From contig JBBQVO010000154.1 in assembly GCA_038211505.1 (NCBI GenBank), forward strand, positions 1 to 8,393: a DNA stretch of 8,393 nucleotides, in the 5' to 3' direction. Shown piece after piece: positions 1 through 7,681 of the stretch. This stretch comes from JBBQVO01 sp038211505. Its GTDB lineage: Bacteria > Chloroflexota > Dehalococcoidia > DSTF01 > JACRBR01. Numbering within the stretch: position 1 is the first letter of the stretch; every line of letters begins with the position of its first letter. The notes under the pieces were generated by a model. It did no database searches and had not been told where the DNA came from. It saw nothing but the letters and a program-made list of their open reading frames with translations. A program made the translations under genes and the position numbers.

Positions 1-1950
<1,950 letters not shown>

Positions 1951-1978
1951 GAGCCCGGCGGGGCGCCGATGACAATTC

Positions 1979-1983
1979 GGAGG
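1979..1983 (+). promoter_or_regulatory. Shine-Dalgarno GGAGG deciding a GTG start
   Basis: GGAGG lies 6 nt upstream of the GTG at 1990. The alternative ATG at 1969 has only a G/C-rich leader without a well-placed purine core, so this site argues for the later start of the FtsH_ext-like gene. That start also leaves a short basic segment (SKRK) directly before TM1. Confidence 0.6.
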
Positions 1984-1989
1984 TTCCAG

Positions 1990-2459
1990 GTGAGCAAGCG
2001 CAAGATCGCCGTCGCCGCCGCGGGTCTACTGGTACTCGTCGCGATCGTCTTCTCCTTCTTTCGCGGAGCAGACGACACGGCGACCTTAAGTTACAGCGAC
2101 TTTGTCGCCGACGCCCGCGCTGGAAAACTCGAACGCGTCGATGTGTATGGCCAGACCGTCGACGTACGCCTCAAGAACGACGCGACGAAATACGTCACCC
2201 GCGTCGGCGCGGACAATGTTGTACCACTGGCTTTGCAGAGTGCGGGCGCAACGGTAGGCGGCGACGGGCCAAATCAGGTGCAAGTACATTTCGCCGCACC
2301 GTCGGCGCGGCGCGGACCTCATGGTATCCGTGGTTGTTCTATATCGTCGCGATCGTGTTGCTGTACTACGTCATACGAAATGCAGTCCGCGAAGGAATTC
2401 GCCGAGCTAACGCGCGGCCGATCGGCGAGCAGAACCACCGCATCGATATGAAGGAGTGA
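1990..2459 (+). CDS. FtsH extracytoplasmic-domain-like two-TM protein, no protease domain, frameshifted
   Basis: Resembles only the N-terminal membrane part of FtsH. From a GTG start: TM1 at about residues 6-24, then an FtsH_ext-like domain (about 31-101) with SYSDFVADARAGKLERV, VDVRLKND and a VQVHF end strand. The frame then breaks. In the +1/+3 register change near 2304-2320 the next frame gives SWYPWLFYIVAIVLLYYVIR, a clear second TM helix, and a basic tail ending MKE at TGA 2457-2459. The unshifted frame instead runs on as Ser/Arg/Cys-rich junk to 2451. GGCGC is tandemly duplicated at 2304-2308 and 2309-2313; removing one copy joins both frames into a 154-residue protein. The GTG is preferred over the ATG at 1969 because GGAGG (1979-1983) sits 6 nt before it. 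No AAA+ or HEXXH region follows. ATA, CGA, GGA and AAT codons in the distal part are less GC-biased than in the neighbours. It may be a decaying gene, a sequencing artefact, or a real small membrane protein; its function is unknown. Confidence 0.6.
2304..2313 (+). repeat. Tandem 5-bp duplication (GGCGC x2) at the frameshift
   Basis: Two adjacent exact copies of GGCGC, followed by GG. Deleting one copy makes the frame read PSARTSWYPW, joining the extracytoplasmic domain directly to TM2. A replication-slippage duplication is therefore the most economical explanation for the break in this gene, although a single-base deletion nearby would also restore the frame. Confidence 0.55.
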
Positions 2460-2509
2460 CCTGCCCGCTCCTCAGAAATCACAAGGAATCGCCCGCCACC
2501 CAACAATCG

Positions 2510-2562
2510 CTTCGTGCCCTCCGTGGATCCAACCCTTCTGTGCCCCTCTGTGTCCTCTGTGG
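2510..2562. repeat. Degenerate CCTCTGTG-type short repeats between convergent genes
   Basis: Several 8-9 bp units of the form CYTCYGTGN occur: CTTCGTGCC near 2510, CCTCCGTGG at 2518-2526, CCTTCTGTG at 2534-2542, CCTCTGTGT at 2545-2553 and CCTCTGTGG at 2554-2562. The last two abut directly. They fill the gap between the FtsH_ext-like gene and the end of the minus-strand cohesin gene. Similar stretches are, from memory, dispersed in intergenic DNA of several GC-rich environmental bacteria; this cannot be verified from one window. No stem-loop followed by a T-run was seen in this gap. Confidence 0.5.
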
Positions 2563-2563
2563 A

Positions 2564-3262
2564 TTATTCCCCCGCGCCCATGACCGGCGCCGGTTCGCCG
2601 CCGCGGCCGCCGCGCGCGCGCATCGCCGCGAAGCCGCCGGCGATGATCAGCACCACAACGACGGCGCCGATGATCGATCCGTAGAGCAGCCAGTTCGTGC
2701 CGCCACCGTTACCCTTGACGACGACGCTCACGCTCTGGGTCGTCGTCGGCAGCTCATGGATGTCGTCCGTTACCTGGTTCGCCAGCAAGCGGTCGAGGCT
2801 CAAGTCGGTCGAGCCAGATCCGATGACGTTCAGGAACACCGTCGCGAGCTTACCGTTGCCGTCCGGCCCGAGCGGCGCCGGCCGCAGCGTCACGCACGTG
2901 AAGCGCACGAGCCCCGTGTCCGTCGCCGAGTTGCACACCACCTCCCGCCCGGAAGAGCCGAGAAAGTCGCCCTTCTGCGCGAACTCGCCCTGGCTCTGAT
3001 CGATCGCCGCGAAGATGTCGGCGTTGAACTTCAGATCGAACTGGAACGCCGCCATATTCTTTGCGTTCTCGATGTCGATCTCGATCGGGATCGATTTGTC
3101 GCCCTTCTTCAGCGGCGTCCCCGGCGGAACGATCTTAATCGTCGCGCTATCGGCCTGCGCGGCCACGTGGTGGATCCCGGCGATCGCCGCCAACCCGCCG
3201 CCGGCGAGGCCAAATACAACGACGGCCAGCGCCAGCCGGCGGGCCATGCTTGCGTTTCTCAT
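2564..3262 (-). CDS. Cohesin-domain protein with signal peptide and C-terminal membrane anchor
   Basis: A 232-residue exported protein. Residues 1-37 form a signal peptide (basic start, long hydrophobic core, likely cleavage after VAAQA). About 41-183 resemble a cohesin / carbohydrate-binding-like beta sandwich: a start like TIKIVPPGT, the strand SIPIEIDIENAKNMAAFQFDLKFN typical of cohesins, and a late LATVFLNVIGSGSTDLSL segment. Two cysteines (110 and 123) could form a disulfide. A Gly/Asn linker leads to a TM helix at about 192-213, then a short Arg/Gly-rich cytoplasmic tail. Cohesins classically bind dockerins in cellulosomes, but single cohesin-like domains are widespread in non-cellulolytic bacteria and often have other roles. 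No dockerin, sortase signal or glycoside hydrolase is visible here. The start at 3262 keeps a plausible leader; an in-frame Met at residue 6 is the alternative. The family call is fairly secure; the role is unknown. Confidence 0.8.
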   Translation of the reverse strand: MRNASMARRLALAVVVFGLAGGGLAAIAGIHHVAAQADSATIKIVPPGTPLKKGDKSIPIEIDIENAKNMAAFQFDLKFNADIFAAIDQSQGEFAQKGDFLGSSGREVVCNSATDTGLVRFTCVTLRPAPLGPDGNGKLATVFLNVIGSGSTDLSLDRLLANQVTDDIHELPTTTQSVSVVVKGNGGGTNWLLYGSIIGAVVVVLIIAGGFAAMRARGGRGGEPAPVMGAGE

Positions 3263-3315
3263 GTGTACCGTCCTACCTCCCTGGGTACTGGCGCCCTGGG
3301 CGCAGAGTGAACTTC

Positions 3316-3324
3316 TTTATACCA
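3316..3324 (-). promoter_or_regulatory. Possible extended -10 promoter for the cohesin-domain gene
   Basis: Read on the minus strand, TGG directly precedes TATAAA, an extended -10 element (TGn plus five of six consensus bases). Transcription would start near 3309 and leave a leader of about 47 nt. No convincing -35 hexamer is seen at 16-18 bp. A near-palindrome GCGCCC-T-GGGCGC at 3291-3303 falls in the leader and could be an operator or a structural element. GGGAGG and AGGA purine runs (3271-3281) lie upstream of the ATG. Confidence 0.4.
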
Positions 3325-3489
3325 CCCGAAACGCCGTCCAGACATAAACCATAACTAGCCCGCGCGCGTCGGCATCATCAGTAATTCCCGTCACGTCGCC
3401 GATCGTCGTGCCTCTGCGGAGCGCTGCCAACATCGCATCATCAAGGATGGATTACCCGTTGGAGGCGTCCATTCTGCGAAAAACCGTAG

Positions 3490-3495
3490 TAGAAT
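3490..3495 (+). promoter_or_regulatory. Weak candidate -10 for the ABC importer operon
   Basis: TAGAAT matches five of six bases of TATAAT and lies 42 nt upstream of the GTG start of the binding-protein gene, a suitable leader length. No good -35 hexamer is spaced 16-18 bp before it; TTGGAG at 3459-3464 is too far away. This is a candidate by position only. The GCATCATCA 9-mer occurs twice upstream (3372-3380 and 3435-3443) and may be an operator pair or chance. Confidence 0.25.
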
Positions 3496-3522
3496 CTCTG
3501 TGTCGGACAGTCGGATCTGAGA

Positions 3523-3528
3523 AGGAGG
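3523..3528 (+). promoter_or_regulatory. Strong ribosome-binding site AGGAGG before a GTG start
   Basis: AGGAGG sits 9 nt upstream of GTG 3538. It is a full consensus Shine-Dalgarno, as expected for a highly expressed binding protein. It supports the GTG, which gives a complete Tat-type lipoprotein signal, over any later in-frame start. Confidence 0.7.
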
Positions 3529-3537
3529 GATCACCCC

Positions 3538-5322
3538 GTGAATCACACATCCTCGTTCTGGGACAAGTTCACCGGACAGCGCGTCAGCCGCCGCCGTGCA
3601 CTGCAGATGTCGGCGCTCGCCGGCGCATCAGCGGGCGCGATCGCCATCGTCGGCTGCGGCGGCAGCAGTAGCAGCAACACGACGCCCGCCTCCAGCGGAT
3701 CACCGGCCGCGTCGAAGACATCGACCGGCGCCGGCAGCGAGGGCACGCCGAAGCCCGGCGGTACGCTGCACGGCACCGTCAGCCTCGTACTCGGCAAAGA
3801 TCCGATGAAGGCGTCGACGTTCCTCACGCACGCGCTCGCGTCGTTCTCGTACAGCCGCCTCCTGCGATTCAAGACGACGATCGGCGAGCTCGGCCAGGAC
3901 GACTGGTACACGACGGAGATGGAGCTCGCGGCGAGCGTTCAGAACCCTGACCCGCTCACCTACATCGTGACGCTGCGCGACGACGTCAAGTGGCAAAACC
4001 TGCCGCCCGTCAACGGCCGCAAGCTCACCGGCGACGACGTCGTCTACTCGTACAACCGCTACCGCTCGATCTCGCCCAACAAGGCGAACTTCGACATGGT
4101 TGATACCGTCACGGCCGCCGGACAGGTCGTGACGTTCAAGCTCAAGGAGCCCTTCGGCCTCTTCAAGTCCCGCCTCGCATCCTTCCAGGATCTCTGGGTC
4201 ATGCCGCAAGAGTTCATCGAGTCGAGCGACACCGCGTCGGAAGACCGCATGCTCGGCTCGGGCCCGTTCATCTTCGACAAGTTCGAGCCGACCGTCGTCA
4301 TGTCGTGGAAGAAGAACCCCGACTACTTCGAGAAGGACGCGGCGGGCGCGGCGCTGCCCTATCTCGACGCCGTCAACCTGGCGATCATCACCGACCAGAA
4401 CCAGGTGCTGTCGCAGTTCGCCGCCGGCCAGCTCGACACGATCTCCGTCCCGCCGAAACTGATCGACTCCGTGAAAGGGCAATCACCGAACGCGGTCATC
4501 GATCAAGCGCCGCGCAACATCCTCAGCATGATGATCTTCCAGCCCGAGAGCTTCACTGGGGCCGCGAAGCCCTTCGCCGACGAGCGCGTGCGCCAGGCGT
4601 TCTCACGCGCCATCGACCGCGACGCCTTGCTGGATCTCGTCTCGAAAGAGGGCGGCGAGTGGCCGAATATGCCGATCAACGCCGGCTTCGGCAAGAGCTG
4701 GTGGCTCGACCCCAAGGGCAGCTCCATCGGCTCGGGCGGCGACAACTACAAGTACGACGTCGCCGAAGCGAAGAAGCTGCTCGATGCCGCCGGCGTCACC
4801 AACCTCGAAGTGCCGATGCACTTCAGCAGCACCGTCTACTCGACGGTCGTGCCGTACTACGACATCGTCCGGCAGGCGCTGCCCGCCATGCTCAGCGACG
4901 CCGGCATCAAGGTGAAGGAAGTGCCAGAGGAGTACGGTAACTACATCGCTCAGACCTTCGCCGGCAAGTTCGATGGCTTCGCCTTCAGCCTCGAGTCCGT
5001 CTTCAGCGACATCGCCGCGTACTGGACCAACATGTTCTACCCGAGAGATGCCGGCGGCGGCCGCAACCACTCCAGCGTCAGCGACGCCGAGCTCGCGGCG
5101 AACATCAAGAAGATGCTGCAGGCGCAGAGCGTCGACGATCTGCACCAGCAGAATTTCGACCTGCAGAAGTACACGTCGCAGAAGATGTATTACGTGCCGA
5201 TGGTCACGCCCGTCGAGTTCGCCGCGCGCCAGCCGAAGCTCAAGGGCGTGCTCAACTCGACCGGGCCGACGACCTATGGCCTCGGCACCGAGGCCCAGCT
5301 GAAGAACTGGTTCACCGCGTAG
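3538..5322 (+). CDS. ABC importer family 5 solute-binding lipoprotein (peptide/oligopeptide type)
   Basis: A 594-residue extracytoplasmic binding protein (SBP_bac_5, DppA/OppA-like) that captures a solute, probably a peptide, and delivers it to the permeases encoded downstream. The N-terminus has a twin-arginine-type motif (SRRRAL, residues 17-22), a hydrophobic stretch and the lipobox IVGC with Cys40 as the lipidation site, so export by Tat and lipid anchoring are likely. A low-complexity Ser/Thr/Ala/Gly linker follows (about 41-75). Family landmarks: KPGGTL at the start of the mature domain, LRDDVKWQ and NGRKLTGDDVVYSYNR (about 147-174), GSGPFIFDKFEP (near 241), NPDYF, and DERVRQAFSRAIDRDALL (from 348). 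The length is usual for the family. It is the first gene of the operon, and a hairpin follows it at once. The actual ligand cannot be read from the sequence: peptides are most likely, but sugars, nickel or opines are used by relatives. Confidence 0.95.
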   Translation: MNHTSSFWDKFTGQRVSRRRALQMSALAGASAGAIAIVGCGGSSSSNTTPASSGSPAASKTSTGAGSEGTPKPGGTLHGTVSLVLGKDPMKASTFLTHALASFSYSRLLRFKTTIGELGQDDWYTTEMELAASVQNPDPLTYIVTLRDDVKWQNLPPVNGRKLTGDDVVYSYNRYRSISPNKANFDMVDTVTAAGQVVTFKLKEPFGLFKSRLASFQDLWVMPQEFIESSDTASEDRMLGSGPFIFDKFEPTVVMSWKKNPDYFEKDAAGAALPYLDAVNLAIITDQNQVLSQFAAGQLDTISVPPKLIDSVKGQSPNAVIDQAPRNILSMMIFQPESFTGAAKPFADERVRQAFSRAIDRDALLDLVSKEGGEWPNMPINAGFGKSWWLDPKGSSIGSGGDNYKYDVAEAKKLLDAAGVTNLEVPMHFSSTVYSTVVPYYDIVRQALPAMLSDAGIKVKEVPEEYGNYIAQTFAGKFDGFAFSLESVFSDIAAYWTNMFYPRDAGGGRNHSSVSDAELAANIKKMLQAQSVDDLHQQNFDLQKYTSQKMYYVPMVTPVEFAARQPKLKGVLNSTGPTTYGLGTEAQLKNWFTA

Positions 5323-5338
5323 ATCGTCTCGCGAACAA

Positions 5339-5365
5339 CGTGGGGCCGCCCGCGGCGGCCCCACG
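5339..5365 (+). terminator. Strong intra-operon hairpin, attenuator or 3'-end stabiliser
   Basis: A perfect 12-bp G/C-rich stem (arms 5339-5350 and 5354-5365, starting CGTGGGGCCGCC) with a 3-nt CGC loop, followed by ACAACCTTTTCTGTTT, an interrupted T-rich stretch. It begins 16 nt after the stop codon of the binding-protein gene and ends 31 nt before the first permease. Such hairpins commonly end part of the transcripts or protect the upstream mRNA, so that binding protein exceeds permease. The imperfect T-tract suggests partial rather than full termination. Confidence 0.7.
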
Positions 5366-5395
5366 ACAACCTTTTCTGTTTGATAGGTGCGTCCG

Positions 5396-6376
5396 ATGCG
5401 CCCGTACATCATCAAACGCCTCCTGCTCTCGATCCCGACGCTGATCGGCGTGTCGCTGATCGTCTTCTTCATGGTGCGCGCCATCCCCGGCGACGTCGTG
5501 CAGCAGATCAGCGGCGACGCGCCCGTCACGCCGGAGTTCCGCGCGCAGGTGCAGCAGGATCTCGGGCTCGACAAGCCGGCGTACGAGCAGTACGTCTACT
5601 GGCTCGGCAACTCGCTGCGCCTTGACTTCGGGACGTCGCTTCGCGATCGTCAGAGCATCACGCATCGTCTCAAGAACACGCTGCCGGTGACGCTGGAGAT
5701 GGCAATCCTTGCGCTACTCGTGTCGCTGATCATCGCTATCCCGATCGGCATGATCTCGGCGATGCGGCAGGACTCCGTCGTCGACTACGTCTCGCGTAGC
5801 GTCGCGATCGGCTTTCTCGCCGTGCCGACGTTCTGGCTCGGCACGATGATCATCGTCTACTCGTCGGTCTGGTTCACGAAGGCGACGCCGCAGGCGCAGG
5901 CCTACCAGCAGTTCTGGGAGAACCCGTACCAGAACCTGAAATTCCTGCTCTTCCCGTTCGGCTACTTCATCCCCGTCGGCCCCGCCGTCATCCTCGGCGT
6001 CAGCCTCTCCGGCACCGTCATGCGCCTCATGCGCGCGCAGATGCTTGAGGTGCTGCGCCAGGACTACGTGCGCACCGCGTGGGCGAAGGGGCTGCAAGAG
6101 CGGCGCGTCGTCGTCGGCCATGCCCTCAAAAACGCCCTGATCCCCGTCATCACCGTGATCGGCCTGCAGATCCCGATCATCGTCGGTGGCAGCGTCATCG
6201 TCGAGAGCATCTTCAATGTGCCGGGCATGGGCCAATGGTTCTTCCAGGCGATCGGCTTCCGCGACTACACCGCCGTGCAGGCGATCGCGCTGCTGATCGC
6301 CGTCGCCGTCGTTATCTCCAACCTGCTCGTCGATATCACCTACGCCTATCTCGATCCGCGGATCAGGTACAGCTGA
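5396..6376 (+). CDS. ABC importer permease, OppB/DppB family
   Basis: A 326-residue inner-membrane permease (BPD_transp_1), one half of the translocation channel of the peptide-type importer. The N-terminus (RPYIIKRLLLSIPTLIGVSLIVFFMVRAIPGD) is the classic OppB/DppB opening: TM1 followed by the periplasmic PGD turn. Then come QDLGLDKP, YWLGNSLRLDFGTSL, further TM segments from about residue 95, and the EAA-type cytoplasmic coupling loop from Glu218 (EVLRQDYVRTAWAKGL, with Gly232), which docks onto the ATPase. The ending NVPGMGQWFFQAI...DPRIRYS is also standard. ATG 5396 is chosen because AGG (5385-5387) precedes it by 8 nt; a GTG at 5387 would overlap that site. Its TGA overlaps the next start by one base (TGATG), so translational coupling is likely. 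Which substrate branch it belongs to (Opp, Dpp, Nik, Gsi) cannot be told. Confidence 0.96.
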   Translation: MRPYIIKRLLLSIPTLIGVSLIVFFMVRAIPGDVVQQISGDAPVTPEFRAQVQQDLGLDKPAYEQYVYWLGNSLRLDFGTSLRDRQSITHRLKNTLPVTLEMAILALLVSLIIAIPIGMISAMRQDSVVDYVSRSVAIGFLAVPTFWLGTMIIVYSSVWFTKATPQAQAYQQFWENPYQNLKFLLFPFGYFIPVGPAVILGVSLSGTVMRLMRAQMLEVLRQDYVRTAWAKGLQERRVVVGHALKNALIPVITVIGLQIPIIVGGSVIVESIFNVPGMGQWFFQAIGFRDYTAVQAIALLIAVAVVISNLLVDITYAYLDPRIRYS

Positions 6377-7344
6377 TGGCCACCACGATCGACGCGCCGA
6401 TCTTGTCGCAGGATCCGGTGATCGCTGGCGATCCGCCCGGGATCTCGGCATGGCCGCGCAACATCTGGAAGTTCTGCAAGCGCAAGCCGCTCGGCGCCTT
6501 CGGCGGCTTCGTGATCGTGTTGATGCTCGTCGCCGCCGTCTTCGTCGATGGCGCGATCGTCGGCGTCAACAAGCCGCTGCTTGCGCCCAGCGGCTACAAC
6601 GAGCAGCACATCCGCCGCGCCCAGGTCGACCAGGGCCCGTCGCTGAGCCACATCATGGGCACCGACGAGCTCGGCCGCGATATCTTCAGCCGCATCCTCT
6701 ACGGCGCCCGCATCTCCGTGATCATCGGCTTCAGTTCGGTGATCATCGCCGCCGCCGTGTCGCTCGCCTTCGGCACGATCTCCGGCTACTACGGCGGCTG
6801 GTTCGACATCATCGTTCAGCGCATCGTCGACATCATCCTCTCGATCCCGGCGATCATCCTGCTGCTCTTCGCGCTCACAGTGTTCGCCGCGCGCGCCGGA
6901 CCATACACGCGCATGTTCTGGATCATCCTCATCGTCGGCTTCCTGATCTCGTTCGCATCCGTGCGCGTCATACGCGGCGCCGCGATCTCGGCCGCCAACA
7001 ATCAATACGTCGACGCCGCGCGGACGATCGGCGCGTCGAACATGCGCATCGTCTTCCGCCACATCGTCCCCAACGTCATTCCCGTCGTGATCGTGCTCTC
7101 GACCGTGCAGCTCGGCACGGCCATCCTCGCCGAGGCCACGATCAGCTTTCTCGGCTACGGCATCCCCAGCCCGTTCCCGTCGTGGGGCGCCATGCTAAAC
7201 CTCTCCGGCTCGGCGCAGTTCCGCATCCAACCGCTACAGGCCGTCTGGCCCGGCGTGGCCATCGCCCTCACCGTCTACGCCTTCAACATGTTCGGCGATG
7301 CCCTCCGCGACGTCCTCGACCCCCGCCTCCGCGGCGGCCGCTGA
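6376..7344 (+). CDS. ABC importer permease, OppC/DppC family
   Basis: A 322-residue inner-membrane permease that pairs with the preceding OppB-like subunit. It opens with a cytoplasmic OppC_N-type segment (WKFCKRKPLGAFGGFVIVLML, about 31-52) leading into TM1. Next is the family signature GTDELGRDIFSRILYGAR (95-112), then GYYGGWFD, several TM helices, and the EAA coupling loop around 201-236 (ISAANNQYVDAARTIGAS, with Gly219). It ends NMFGDALRDVLDPRLRGGR, the standard C-terminus. The start ATG shares its A with the upstream TGA, so it is probably translated by re-initiation. There are no further co-directional genes in the following ~1 kb, so the ATP-binding subunits (D and F types) are not encoded next to it here. 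Confidence 0.96.
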   Translation: MATTIDAPILSQDPVIAGDPPGISAWPRNIWKFCKRKPLGAFGGFVIVLMLVAAVFVDGAIVGVNKPLLAPSGYNEQHIRRAQVDQGPSLSHIMGTDELGRDIFSRILYGARISVIIGFSSVIIAAAVSLAFGTISGYYGGWFDIIVQRIVDIILSIPAIILLLFALTVFAARAGPYTRMFWIILIVGFLISFASVRVIRGAAISAANNQYVDAARTIGASNMRIVFRHIVPNVIPVVIVLSTVQLGTAILAEATISFLGYGIPSPFPSWGAMLNLSGSAQFRIQPLQAVWPGVAIALTVYAFNMFGDALRDVLDPRLRGGR

Positions 7345-7370
7345 TCGCGCGACCTGCGACGCAAACACTT

Positions 7371-7443
7371 CAGCGCCGTCGACGTCATTCTTACTACGCC
7401 GTCATTCTGAGCGTCACTAACTGTCACTCGGAGGCGCTGTGAC
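7371..7443. repeat. Cluster of GTCAYTC-type motifs flanked by 7-bp inverted repeats
   Basis: GTCATTCT occurs at 7384 and 7401, GTCACT at 7413 and 7423, and GTGAC at 7439, at irregular spacing (17, 12, 10 and 16 bases). An exact 7-bp inverted pair, CAGCGCC (7371-7377) and GGCGCTG (7433-7439), encloses the group. The 13-mer beginning GTCATTCTGAGC at 7401 recurs exactly at 7536 inside the larger palindrome downstream. This suggests that the cluster is a decayed or partial copy of that element rather than an operator array. Confidence 0.45.
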
Positions 7444-7463
7444 GAATTGGCGGACGATCTGTA

Positions 7464-7485
7464 GGGCGGCCCGATGTGGCCGCCC
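7464..7485. repeat. GC-rich hairpin, GGGCGGCC / GGCCGCCC
   Basis: A perfect 8-bp stem (7464-7471 with 7478-7485) around a 6-base loop, preceded by GTA. No T-run follows on either strand, so an intrinsic terminator is doubtful, although the hairpin could slow RNA decay at the end of the importer transcript. Units of the form GTAGGGCGGCC...GGCCGCCC are, from memory, dispersed in intergenic DNA of GC-rich environmental bacteria. Confidence 0.5.
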
Positions 7486-7532
7486 GCGTTGGACAGCCGG
7501 CAGTGCGGCGCAAAACGAGGTGGTTCCTCATA

Positions 7533-7660
7533 CCTGTCATTCTGAGCGCAGCGAAGAATCTCTCCGCATACGCCTCCAAGGGTCGTCCGTAGTCGACGCC
7601 ATTCGAGACTGCATTGTGCGCGCCACCGGAGAGATCCTTCGCTTCGCTCAGGATGACAGG
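7533..7660. repeat. Imperfect inverted repeat with 34-bp arms (MITE-like or REP-like)
   Basis: The left arm 7533-7566 and right arm 7627-7660 are inverted copies matching at 31 of 34 positions (left begins CCTGTCATTCTGAGCG, ends ATCTCTCCG). A 60-base centre separates them. The unit is about 128 bp, encodes nothing, and ends 21 bases from the stop codon of the next gene. RNA from either strand would form a long stem. Its arms translate to the PERSEGSL/CAQNDR-like strings often seen in spurious annotations, which points to a high-copy dispersed element. No target-site duplication is obvious at the ends. Confidence 0.75.
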
Positions 7661-7681
7661 AATGGTGGGCGACGCTGCGAG

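Larger units (their letters stand above)
7345..7681. other. Repeat-rich non-coding gap between convergent genes
   Basis: 337 bases between the OppC-like gene and the minus-strand FN3-like gene. I see no supportable coding region. Open frames here translate into arginine- and serine-rich strings such as PERSEGSL and CAQNDR, which are typical translations of dispersed repeats. The gap holds three separate elements: a cluster of GTCAYTC motifs flanked by CAGCGCC/GGCGCTG, a GC-rich hairpin, and a long imperfect inverted repeat. No T-tailed terminator was found for the ABC operon. Confidence 0.7.

Noticed and set aside
2281..2322. Programmed -1 ribosomal frameshift in the FtsH_ext-like gene
   Set aside because: No X-XXY-YYZ slippery heptamer or suitably placed pseudoknot was seen; the tandem duplication explains the register change more simply.
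2456..3310. 284-codon plus-strand frame opposite the cohesin gene
   Set aside because: It overlaps the well-supported minus-strand gene with signal peptide and TM anchor; its own translation is Arg/Ala-rich and domain-free.
3700..4482. 260-codon minus-strand frame opposite the binding-protein gene
   Set aside because: Antisense shadow of a clear SBP_bac_5 gene; its composition is Arg/Glu/Val-rich with no recognisable motif.
4603..5574. 323-codon minus-strand frame across the binding-protein/permease junction
   Set aside because: It crosses two well-supported genes and the hairpin between them, and shows no domain.
6346..7062. Asp/Glu/Arg-rich minus-strand frame opposite the second permease
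   Set aside because: This acidic, repetitive composition is the usual antisense image of a hydrophobic GC-rich membrane-protein gene.
7371..7660. Possible CRISPR array
   Set aside because: The repeated words are short, degenerate and irregularly spaced, the large repeat is inverted rather than direct, and no cas gene is nearby.
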